Shown: piece by piece, positions 1-5,675 of the stretch | Position numbering within the stretch: the first letter of the stretch is position 1 | Layout of the letters: each line of letters opens with the position of its first letter | Notes under the pieces: generated by a model | Seen by the model: the letters and a program-made list of their open reading frames with translations, nothing else | Told to the model about the DNA's origin: nothing | Databases searched by the model: none | NCBI GenBank assembly: GCA_026712885.1 | Contig: JAPOPO010000248.1 | Coordinates: 1 to 7,777, forward strand | Reading direction: 5' to 3' | Length of the DNA stretch: 7,777 nucleotides | Origin: Rhodospirillales bacterium | Lineage (GTDB): Bacteria > Pseudomonadota > Alphaproteobacteria > UBA828 | Made by a program: the position numbers and the translations under genes

Positions 1-456
1 CGCAATCACGGGAATGTCCCGCGCCAGCGCACCGAGGCGCGCCCGGCCGTGACGGGCGCCGTCGCTCGCTTCGACCAGGACGGCCACGCGGCGCTCGGTG
101 AGCGCGCGCTGCACCTTGTCGAAACCCGTGACCAGCGCGCCAGCGCGCCGTGCCAGCCCGAGAATATCCAGCGCCCGCGCGGTCAACTGCCGCTCCGCCT
201 CGTCGATCAAGTCGGGCGCCACGGCGATCGGCCGTCGCGCGGCGCGGGCGAACAGGCCGCGCGCACAGGCCTTCTCCAGCGCGGCGCGCTCGGCGGAGAC
301 CCAGAGCCCCCGGCCCGGCAGCGCCTCGCCCAGGTCCGGCACCAACGCGCCGGCAGGGTCGACCACGAAACGCAGCAACGACTCGCGCGGCTTGCTGGCA
401 CCGCTCGCGATGCAGCGCCGGGAGCCGGCGTCCGGCGAGGCCGGGCGATTGCGCAT
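1..456 (-). CDS. ylxR: YlxR (DUF448) / L7Ae-like RNA-binding protein, partial (3' end outside window)
   Basis: Small RNA-binding protein of the nusA-infB operon; only the first 152 codons are inside the window. Residues about 12-85 carry the YlxR fold signature (RRCIASG, then LLRFVVDPAG, then PGRGLWVS and a Lys/Arg-rich helix). From about residue 88 a second segment (ALDILGLARRAGALVTGFDKV) looks like the L7Ae-type RNA-binding domain usually fused to YlxR in alphaproteobacteria. The ATG at 456 lies 14 bases after the nusA stop; a TTG six codons upstream overlaps that stop and is a less likely start. No strong Shine-Dalgarno is visible, suggesting coupling to nusA. In the family, YlxR of Gram-positive bacteria has been linked to RNase P; the role of the fused form is not settled. 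Family assignment is secure; function is inference. Confidence 0.9.
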   Translation of the reverse strand, partial: MRNRPASPDAGSRRCIASGASKPRESLLRFVVDPAGALVPDLGEALPGRGLWVSAERAALEKACARGLFARAARRPIAVAPDLIDEAERQLTARALDILGLARRAGALVTGFDKVQRALTERRVAVLVEASDGARHGRARLGALARDIPVIA

Positions 457-470
457 GTGTGCCGATGCGG

Positions 471-2075
471 TCAAACGTTCGGTCTCTCGTGCTCCTCGGC
501 GACGGTCTCCGCAGCCTCGTCGGCCGCGCTGGCCCCGTCGGCCTCCGCCCCGTCCGCCGGCTCCTCGTCGTCGAACCAGTGGGCCCGCGCCACCATGATG
601 ACGGCGTTGGCCTCGTCGATTGACGGGGCCAGGTTGCCCAGAATTTCGATGAGCTCGTCGCCGGCGAGATCGCCGAGATCGTCCAGCGTCTTGACCCCGT
701 TCTCGCCGAGGGCCACGAGAATCGCCGGGTCCAGGCCCTCGATGGCGGCGACCTCGTCGCTGACGCCGAGCTCGACCCGGCGCTCGTTGAGCGCCTTGTT
801 CATCGCTTCGACGTAAACCGCGGCGCGGCTCGCAAGCTCGACCGCCAGCTCCTCCTCGAAGCCCTCGATCATGGCCAGCTCCTCGATCGGGGCGAAGGCC
901 ACCTCGTCCACGGTGGAGAACCCCTCCGTCACGAGCAGGTGGGCGATCACGTCGTCGACATCGAGCGCTTCCATGAACATTTCCGACCGTGTGCGAAACT
1001 CCTCCTGACGACGTTCGGATTCCTCGGCCTCGGTCAGGATATCGATGTCCCAGCCCGTGAGGTTGGATGCCAGCCGCACGTTCTGCCCGCGTCGGCCGAT
1101 GGCAAGCGAAAGCTGCTCGTCCGGCACGACCACTTCGATGCGCTTCGCTTCCTCATCGAGCACCACCTTGGTGACCTCGGCCGGCGCCAGCGCGTTGACG
1201 ATGAAGGCCGCAGGATCGGGCGACCATTGGATGATGTCGATCTTCTCGCCCTGAAGCTCGCCGACAACGGCCTGCACGCGGGAGCCGCGCATGCCGACGC
1301 AGGCGCCGACAGGATCGATGCTGCTGTCGTTGGAGTGCACGGCGATCTTTGCGCGGCTGCCGGGATCACGCGCCACGGCATCGATTTCGATGATGCCGTC
1401 GTAGATTTCCGGCACTTCCTGAGCGAAGAGCTTGGACATGAAGTTAGGGTGGGTGCGGGACATGAAGATCTGCGGCCCGCGCGGCTCGCGACGGACGTCG
1501 TATATATAGCCGCGCACGCGGTCGCCATTGCGGAAGGATTCGCGCGGTAGCAGATCTTCCCGGCGGATCACGGCCTCGGCCCGCCCCAGGTCGACGGTCA
1601 GCCCACCATACTCGGTACGCTTGACGAGCCCGTTGGCGATTTCCTGCACGCGATCCTTGTATTCCTCGTACTGACGCGCCCGCTCAGCCTCGCGCACCTT
1701 CTGGACGATCACCTGCTTAGCCGTCTGCGCCGCGATGCGACCGAAGTCGATGGGTGGCAGCGGGTCCGCCAGATAGTCGCCGACCTGCGCGGCCGGGTTG
1801 CGTTCCTGCGCCTCGCTCAATGCGATCTGGGTGGCCTCGTTCTCGATCTCCTCGGCCACCTCGAGATAGCGCATCAGCTTGATCTCGCCGGTCTCGCGGT
1901 CGATGTCCGTGCGGATGTCGTGTTCTTGCCCGTACTTCCGCTTGCCGGCGTGGGTAATGGCCTGCTCCATGGCCTCCAGCACGAGCTCGCGCTCGATGCC
2001 CTTCTCCCTGGCCACGGCGTCAGCCACCTGCAGAAGCTCGAGGCGGGCGAGGCCCGCAGTGTCCCCATCCGCCAT
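471..2075 (-). CDS. nusA: Transcription termination/antitermination factor NusA
   Basis: NusA binds RNA polymerase and nascent RNA, and controls pausing, intrinsic and Rho-dependent termination, and antitermination. The 534-residue product shows the expected order: polymerase-binding N-terminal domain (about 1-128), S1 domain (about 138-205), KH1 with VGACVGMRGSRVQAV (256-270), KH2 with AIGRRGQNVRLA (325-336), and two helix-hairpin-helix acidic repeats (about 365-430 and 440-500). It ends in an Ala/Glu/Asp-rich tail (503-534). The two C-terminal repeats match the proteobacterial form; Bacillus NusA lacks them. I chose the ATG at 2075, which overlaps the rimP stop as TGATG and has GGAG about 8 bases upstream. 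A GTG one codon earlier (2078) would add a single residue. Translation is probably coupled to rimP, and ylxR follows after 14 bases. Nothing looks broken. Confidence 0.97.
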   Translation of the reverse strand: MADGDTAGLARLELLQVADAVAREKGIERELVLEAMEQAITHAGKRKYGQEHDIRTDIDRETGEIKLMRYLEVAEEIENEATQIALSEAQERNPAAQVGDYLADPLPPIDFGRIAAQTAKQVIVQKVREAERARQYEEYKDRVQEIANGLVKRTEYGGLTVDLGRAEAVIRREDLLPRESFRNGDRVRGYIYDVRREPRGPQIFMSRTHPNFMSKLFAQEVPEIYDGIIEIDAVARDPGSRAKIAVHSNDSSIDPVGACVGMRGSRVQAVVGELQGEKIDIIQWSPDPAAFIVNALAPAEVTKVVLDEEAKRIEVVVPDEQLSLAIGRRGQNVRLASNLTGWDIDILTEAEESERRQEEFRTRSEMFMEALDVDDVIAHLLVTEGFSTVDEVAFAPIEELAMIEGFEEELAVELASRAAVYVEAMNKALNERRVELGVSDEVAAIEGLDPAILVALGENGVKTLDDLGDLAGDELIEILGNLAPSIDEANAVIMVARAHWFDDEEPADGAEADGASAADEAAETVAEEHERPNV

Positions 2076-2566
2076 CACACCCGCTCCGCCGCTTGGCTGG
2101 CCGCAATCAGCTCGTCGGTCAGCACGAGCTTGGCCGCCTGGATCCCGTCGAAAGGGAGTGAGACGTCCTGATCGTCAACGGTCATGCGCACGCATCCATC
2201 GCCGGCGCCCTGCAGCCGGCCACGAAAGCGGCGGCGGCCTTCAAGCGGCTCGCACATCTCCACCTTGGCCTCGAAGCCGGCAAAGCGGGCGAAGTCGGCG
2301 AGCCGCACCAGCGGCCGGTCGATCCCCGGCGAGCTCACCTCCAGCGTATAGTCGGCCACCGGCAGGTTGTCGTTTTCGAATTGCACTGAGAGGGCGCGGC
2401 TTGCCGCGGCGCAATCGTCCACGGTCAGCGGCACGCGGTCGGTCCGCTCGATCATCACTTGGAGCACCGTCTGCCTGCCCCCGCCGAGGTGGACTCGAAC
2501 GACCTCATAGCCCATCGCCGCCAGCACCGGTGCAATCGCATGTTCGATCTGCCGTTCCGAGTCCAC
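2075..2566 (-). CDS. rimP: Ribosome maturation factor RimP
   Basis: RimP assists assembly of the 30S ribosomal subunit in the cytoplasm. The 163-residue product has the family signature YTLEVSSPGIDRPLV at residues 73-87. Before it lies an N-terminal alpha/beta domain (GYEVVRVHLGGGRQTVLQVMIE, described here as residues 19-40), and after it an SH3-like C-terminal domain (RRRFRGRLQG through VSLPFDGIQAAKLVL). The reading frame stays open up to an ATG at 2635, but that start would place the first 23 codons across an intrinsic terminator hairpin and add residues unlike any RimP N-terminus. The GTG at 2566 gives a normal RimP beginning (MDSERQIEHAIAPVL) and was chosen. The ribosome-binding site there is weak. 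The stop overlaps the nusA start. It is the first gene of the rimP-nusA-ylxR operon and sits behind a probable attenuator. Confidence 0.95.
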   Translation of the reverse strand: MDSERQIEHAIAPVLAAMGYEVVRVHLGGGRQTVLQVMIERTDRVPLTVDDCAAASRALSVQFENDNLPVADYTLEVSSPGIDRPLVRLADFARFAGFEAKVEMCEPLEGRRRFRGRLQGAGDGCVRMTVDDQDVSLPFDGIQAAKLVLTDELIAASQAAERV

Positions 2567-2596
2567 GTCTCGCGTCTTCGTCCTACCGCAGAACAG

Positions 2597-2623
2597 AAAA
2601 AAGGCGGGCCACAACTGCCCACC
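2597..2623 (-). terminator. Intrinsic terminator in the rimP leader (probable attenuator)
   Basis: Read on the minus strand, GGTGGGC (2623-2617) pairs with GCCCGCC (2609-2603): seven pairs including one U-G, around a 7-base loop. Six T residues (2602-2597) follow directly. This is a textbook Rho-independent terminator, 31 bases upstream of the rimP GTG. Because it lies before rimP and after the candidate promoter at 2692-2721, it could either end the metK-trmB transcript or attenuate rimP-nusA. Structure is seen in the sequence; regulatory role is inference. Confidence 0.8.
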
Positions 2624-2645
2624 ACAATTACTCAAACCCTGGGCA
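2616..2645 (-). promoter_or_regulatory. Candidate antiterminator stem competing with the rimP leader terminator
   Basis: On the minus strand TGCCCA (2645-2640) is the exact complement of TGGGCA (2621-2616). The second arm is the left arm of the intrinsic terminator, so the two stems cannot form together. The loop is 18 bases and the stem only six pairs, so it would be weaker than the terminator and might need a protein or slow transcription. Chance cannot be excluded. Confidence 0.35.
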
Positions 2646-2653
2646 CGCTCTTT

Positions 2654-2685
2654 GCCGCGCTCCTCACACCCCCGAAGAGCGCAGC
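2654..2685 (-). promoter_or_regulatory. Strong hairpin at the 5' part of the rimP leader
   Basis: On the minus strand GCTGCGCTC (2685-2677) pairs with GAGCGCGGC (2662-2654): nine pairs with one U-G wobble. Further U-G, U-A and C-G pairs are possible inside the 14-base loop. No T-run follows, so it is not a terminator. It would lie near the 5' end of a transcript from the candidate promoter just upstream. Confidence 0.5.
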
Positions 2686-2691
2686 ACCGCT

Positions 2692-2721
2692 AACCTATCG
2701 CGCTTTGTGCATTCTCTTCAA
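2692..2721 (-). promoter_or_regulatory. Candidate sigma-70-type promoter for rimP-nusA-ylxR
   Basis: On the minus strand TTGAAG (2721-2716) is followed after 18 bases by TAGGTT (2697-2692). It fits the 209-bp gap between the trmB stop and the rimP start and would give a leader of roughly 120 bases holding the hairpins described. The match to consensus is moderate, so this is a suggestion only. Confidence 0.35.
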
Positions 2722-2777
2722 GGTGATTCTCCCTGCCTCACCCCTACCAACCCTCGCAAATTGCACCAAACCGCCCA

Positions 2778-3476
2778 CTATCGCGGACCACGGACATAGC
2801 GAAGGAAGACGGGAGCGCGCCCGGCGGCGCGGGCCTTTTGCTCGTAGCGGGTCTCCGGCCAGTCGGCCGGCCGCGACGGCCAATCGGCGGAAATCCGATC
2901 GGTCAGAGCGAACGCCTCGTTGCCGGCGACGTGCTCCACCGTCCACTCCACATAGCCGCTGTCGTCGGACGCCCAGCGAAACTCGGCACCGTCTTTCAGG
3001 ATGCGCGCAAAGCCCGCCAGCGTCTCGGCATCGATCAAGCGCCGCTTGTGGTGGCGCTTCTTGGGCCAGGGGTCGGAAAAAAGCACGAACAGCCGGCCGA
3101 TGCAGGCCTCGGGCAAGCGATCGAGCAGGAGGCGCGCGTCGTCGGGGAAGATGCGGACCCGCCCGGCCGTGCCCTCGGCCTCCAGATGGCGCAGCAGGCC
3201 TGCGACGCCCTGGACGAAAGGCTCGCAGCCGATGAACCCCACGGCCGGATTGGCGCGCACCTGATGGGCGAGATGCTCGCCGGCTCCGAAGCCGATCTCG
3301 AGCCAGAGGTCGCCGACCGGAGTCGGGAACAGCCCGCTCAGGTCGATTTGAGCCTGCGCGTCCTCGGGCAGGGCGAGCTGCAGCGCAGGCAGGGCGCGCT
3401 CCAGCAGCGCCTGACGGCCGGGGCGAAGCCGGTGGCTGAGCCTCCGCCCGTAGACGCGGCGCCGACGATCCTCCAT
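2778..3476 (-). CDS. trmB: tRNA (guanine-N7-)-methyltransferase TrmB
   Basis: SAM-dependent enzyme that methylates N7 of guanine 46 in the tRNA variable loop. The 232-residue product has the SAM-binding motif LEIGFGAGEH at 59-68, the acidic end of the next strand (FIGCEPF, 81-87), and the TrmB hallmark DPWPKKRHHKRRL at 135-147. The conserved C-terminal segment ETRYEQKA is at 208-215. The frame is open into metK, but the residues before Met at 3476 are low-complexity Ser/Arg/Thr with no family resemblance, and starting at 3476 gives the usual length. The start lies 34 bases after the metK stop, so the two genes are probably co-transcribed; TrmB consumes the SAM that MetK makes. No strong Shine-Dalgarno is visible. 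The gene is intact. Confidence 0.95.
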   Translation of the reverse strand: MEDRRRRVYGRRLSHRLRPGRQALLERALPALQLALPEDAQAQIDLSGLFPTPVGDLWLEIGFGAGEHLAHQVRANPAVGFIGCEPFVQGVAGLLRHLEAEGTAGRVRIFPDDARLLLDRLPEACIGRLFVLFSDPWPKKRHHKRRLIDAETLAGFARILKDGAEFRWASDDSGYVEWTVEHVAGNEAFALTDRISADWPSRPADWPETRYEQKARAAGRAPVFLRYVRGPR

Positions 3477-3510
3477 CGCACGGCAGGACGGGCACCGGTC
3501 GGCCAGGCCC

Positions 3511-4680
3511 TCACCCCACCGCGGCGAGGAGCGGGTCGACGAGGTCCGTGCGTTCCCACGAGAAACCGCCGTCGGCCTCGGGCTCGCGGCCGAAGTGGCC
3601 GTAAGCCGCGGTCCGCTCGAAGATCGGGCGAGCGAGGTCGAGGTGTTCACCGATGCCCCGCGGCGAGAGGTCCATCACCGAGTTGAGCGCGTCGGCAAGC
3701 TTGGCTTCGTCAACCTGGCCGGTGCCGTGGGTGTCGACGTAGACCGCGAGCGGATGGGCGACGCCGATCGCGTAAGCGAGCTGGATCGTGCAGCGGGATG
3801 CGAGGTTGGCGGCCACGACATTCTTTGCGAGGTAGCGCGCCGCATAGGCTGCGGACCGGTCGACCTTGCTCGGGTCCTTGCCCGAGAAGGCGCCGCCGCC
3901 ATGGGGCGCTGCGCCGCCATAGGTGTCGACGATGATCTTGCGCCCGGTCACGCCGGCATCGCCGTCCGGCCCGCCGATGACGAAGCGGCCGGTCGGATTG
4001 ACGTAGAACCACTCCTCGTCGCACATCCACCCGTCGGGCAGCGCATCCACGACATAGGGGCGCACAATTGCGCGCACATCGTCCTGGGAGAGCGCCGCCG
4101 CATGCTGGGTCGAGACGACGACGGAGGTAGCGCCTACCGGCACGCCATTCTCGTAGCGCAACGTCACCTGGCTCTTGGAATCGGGCCCGAGCCCCGGCGC
4201 ATCGCCGGCGTGCCGCGCCTCAGCCAATGCAGCCAGGATCGCATGGGCATAGTGAAGCGGTGCCGGCATGAGCGCGTCGGTTTCGCGGCAGGCATAGCCG
4301 AACATGATGCCCTGGTCGCCGGCGCCCTGGTCCTTGTTGCCGGCCTGGTCCACGCCGAGCGCTATGTCGGCCGATTGGGCGTGAACATGGACCTCGACGG
4401 CGGCCTTGGCCCAGTGAAAGCCCTCCTGCTCGTAGCCGATCTCGCGGACGCAGGTCCGGGCGATGGACTCCAGGGCATCGGCGGTAATCGAGTCGGGACC
4501 GCGCACCTCGCCGGCGAGCACCATCCGGTTGGTCGTGACCAGGGTCTCGCAGGCCACACGGGCGTTGGAATCGATCGCCAGGTAGGCATCGACCACGGCA
4601 TCGGAGATGCGGTCGCAGACCTTGTCCGGGTGCCCCTCCGACACCGATTCGCTGGTGAACAGGTAGTCTCCTCGCCCCAC
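3511..4680 (-). CDS. metK: S-adenosylmethionine synthetase MetK
   Basis: Makes S-adenosylmethionine from methionine and ATP in the cytoplasm, normally as a tetramer. The 389-residue product shows the family landmarks: SESVSEGHPDKVCDRISDAV from residue 10, with the catalytic-site His at 17; the hexapeptide region GAGDQGIMFGY at 119-129; and the phosphate-binding GGGAFSGKDPSKVDRSAAY at 261-279. It ends in the usual GHFGRE...FSWERTDL segment. The frame extends upstream to 4788, but that adds a Ser/Arg-rich stretch running through the intergenic hairpin. The GTG at 4680 gives a normal N-terminus (VGRGDYLFTSES) and follows the purine-rich AAGGGGGAAG. It heads the metK-trmB unit and is divergent from the hydrolase gene at 4840. 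Length and motifs are normal. Confidence 0.96.
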   Translation of the reverse strand: MGRGDYLFTSESVSEGHPDKVCDRISDAVVDAYLAIDSNARVACETLVTTNRMVLAGEVRGPDSITADALESIARTCVREIGYEQEGFHWAKAAVEVHVHAQSADIALGVDQAGNKDQGAGDQGIMFGYACRETDALMPAPLHYAHAILAALAEARHAGDAPGLGPDSKSQVTLRYENGVPVGATSVVVSTQHAAALSQDDVRAIVRPYVVDALPDGWMCDEEWFYVNPTGRFVIGGPDGDAGVTGRKIIVDTYGGAAPHGGGAFSGKDPSKVDRSAAYAARYLAKNVVAANLASRCTIQLAYAIGVAHPLAVYVDTHGTGQVDEAKLADALNSVMDLSPRGIGEHLDLARPIFERTAAYGHFGREPEADGGFSWERTDLVDPLLAAVG

Positions 4681-4770
4681 GGCTTCCCCCTTGGATAATG
4701 ATTTTCCGGAGACAGGCGGCGTTCGGCTGCGCCGTCCGGCGGTTTTCGCAGCGAACTCCGGGGCGGTCAA
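4681..4770 (-). promoter_or_regulatory. metK upstream region: candidate promoter, operator-like dyads and leader hairpin
   Basis: On the minus strand TTGACC (4770-4765) and, 17 bases on, GAAAAC (4747-4742) form a possible promoter with a good -35 and poor -10. An 11-bp dyad TTCGCAGCGAA (4745-4755) lies over the spacer and -10. The leader can fold as CGGCG/CGCCG (4717-4721 with 4730-4734) extended by CCGGA/TCCGG (4706-4710 with 4735-4739) past a 6-base bulge. A 15-bp near-palindrome GGATAATGATTTTCC (4693-4707, one mismatched pair) lies 12 bases before the GTG. I could not fit a known SAM riboswitch. All functional readings are inference. Confidence 0.3.
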
Positions 4771-4839
4771 GCGCCGCCGAGATGCCACACACAGCGTGAC
4801 CGTGGTAAGACATGCGCCCGACCGACAGGGAGAGAGCGC

Positions 4840-5625
4840 ATGCTTGCCGATATCCGAGGCGTCTCAATCAATTACGAAATTTCTGGCAACGAGGGCGGGC
4901 CGTGGCTGACCTTCTCCAACTCGCTGGCCACGAGCCTGCAGATGTGGGACGAGCAGGAGGCCGCGCTCGCCGAGCACTTCCATATCCTGCGGTATGACAA
5001 GCGTGGGCACGGCAAGTCGGCGCCCGTGGAGGGGCCGTACACGTTCGACGATCTGATCGGCGATGTCGTCGGCCTCTGGGATCACCTGGGCATTGCCAAG
5101 AGCCACTTCGTCGGTCTCTCCATCGGTGGGATGACCGCGCAGGGGCTCCTGCTCGGCCATGCGGACCGGGTCACTGCCACGGTCATGGCGAACACCTCGG
5201 CGCACAGCGGCGAAGCGTTCATCGCCGCCTTCGACCAGCGCTTGGCCGCGGTCGCGGAGGGCGGCATGGAGGCAGTCGTCGAGTCGACCGTCGAGCGCTG
5301 GTTCAGCGAGGGCTACCGGGCAAGCGGCGCTCCGCGTATCGACGACGTGCGGCAGATGATCCGCACGACCTCGGTCGCAGGCTACACGGGCTGCGCGCGT
5401 GCCATCCAGACGCTCGCGAATCTCGACAAGCTGGGCGCGCTCGACCATCCCGTCCTGCTGATCGCCGGCTCGCAGGACCCCGCCACCCCGCCGGCCGGCA
5501 TGCGTCTGATGCACGAGCGAATCGACGGCTCCCAGTATCTCGAACTCGACGCCGCTCATCTCTCGAACATCGAGCAGGCGCCGGGATTCACGGCCGCGCT
5601 GAAGTCGTTTCTCTCCGCGTACTAG
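4840..5625 (+). CDS. pcaD: Alpha/beta hydrolase, probable 3-oxoadipate enol-lactonase (PcaD-like)
   Basis: PcaD hydrolyses 3-oxoadipate enol-lactone to 3-oxoadipate in the protocatechuate branch of aromatic degradation. The 261-residue product is a complete single-domain alpha/beta hydrolase. The nucleophile elbow is GLSIGG with Ser94, the acid is Asp213 in GSQDPATPP, and the His is His240 in DAAHLSNIEQ. The last two motifs, plus YDKRGHGKS (52-60), are very close to those I recall for PcaD. The ATG at 4840 has a good Shine-Dalgarno (AGGGAGAG) at normal spacing. There is no signal peptide. The gene stands alone here, divergent from metK, with no pcaB, pcaC or regulator in view, so a related lactonase or esterase role is possible. 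Family: high confidence. Exact substrate: moderate. Confidence 0.8.
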   Translation: MLADIRGVSINYEISGNEGGPWLTFSNSLATSLQMWDEQEAALAEHFHILRYDKRGHGKSAPVEGPYTFDDLIGDVVGLWDHLGIAKSHFVGLSIGGMTAQGLLLGHADRVTATVMANTSAHSGEAFIAAFDQRLAAVAEGGMEAVVESTVERWFSEGYRASGAPRIDDVRQMIRTTSVAGYTGCARAIQTLANLDKLGALDHPVLLIAGSQDPATPPAGMRLMHERIDGSQYLELDAAHLSNIEQAPGFTAALKSFLSAY

Positions 5626-5659
5626 AGCACCGTCCGACGACACCCCTCCCCCTCTCCGC

Positions 5660-5675
5660 CCTCCTAGAGTGGAGG
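5660..5675. repeat. Small hairpin in C/T-rich DNA downstream of the hydrolase gene
   Basis: CCTCC (5660-5664) pairs with GGAGG (5671-5675) around a 6-base loop, within pyrimidine-rich DNA starting near 5641. There is no T-run in either direction, so it is not an obvious terminator. The composition resembles the C/T-rich repeat at 6703-6738. Confidence 0.35.

Noticed and set aside
939..1550. Long plus-strand open frame opposite nusA
   Set aside because: It is antisense to conserved nusA codons, has no family resemblance, and arises from the GC-rich codon bias of the real gene.
2567..2635. ATG at 2635 as the rimP start
   Set aside because: It would translate through the intrinsic terminator and add 23 residues not seen in RimP; GTG 2566 gives the normal N-terminus.
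1879..2799. Plus-strand open frame over rimP and its leader
   Set aside because: Ser/Arg/Pro-rich shadow of rimP and of the leader hairpins, with no family match.
3477..3650. Upstream start for trmB inside metK
   Set aside because: The added segment is a frame shadow of the metK C-terminus with no TrmB similarity.
3595..4698. Long plus-strand open frame (367 codons) opposite metK
   Set aside because: metK is certain on the other strand; the antisense frame is low-complexity Gly/Val/Asp-rich and lacks recognisable motifs.
4681..4788. ATG at 4788 as the metK start
   Set aside because: The extra 36 residues are Arg/Ser-rich and cross the leader hairpin and dyad; GTG 4680 follows a purine-rich ribosome-binding site and matches MetK length.
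4681..4839. SAM-II or SAM/SAH riboswitch upstream of metK
   Set aside because: I looked for the conserved cores I know and could not place them; a covariance search is needed to be sure.
4864..5643. Minus-strand open frame opposite the PcaD-like hydrolase
   Set aside because: The plus strand has a complete catalytic triad, a good ribosome-binding site and normal length; the antisense frame is rich in Arg/Gly/Val with no motif.
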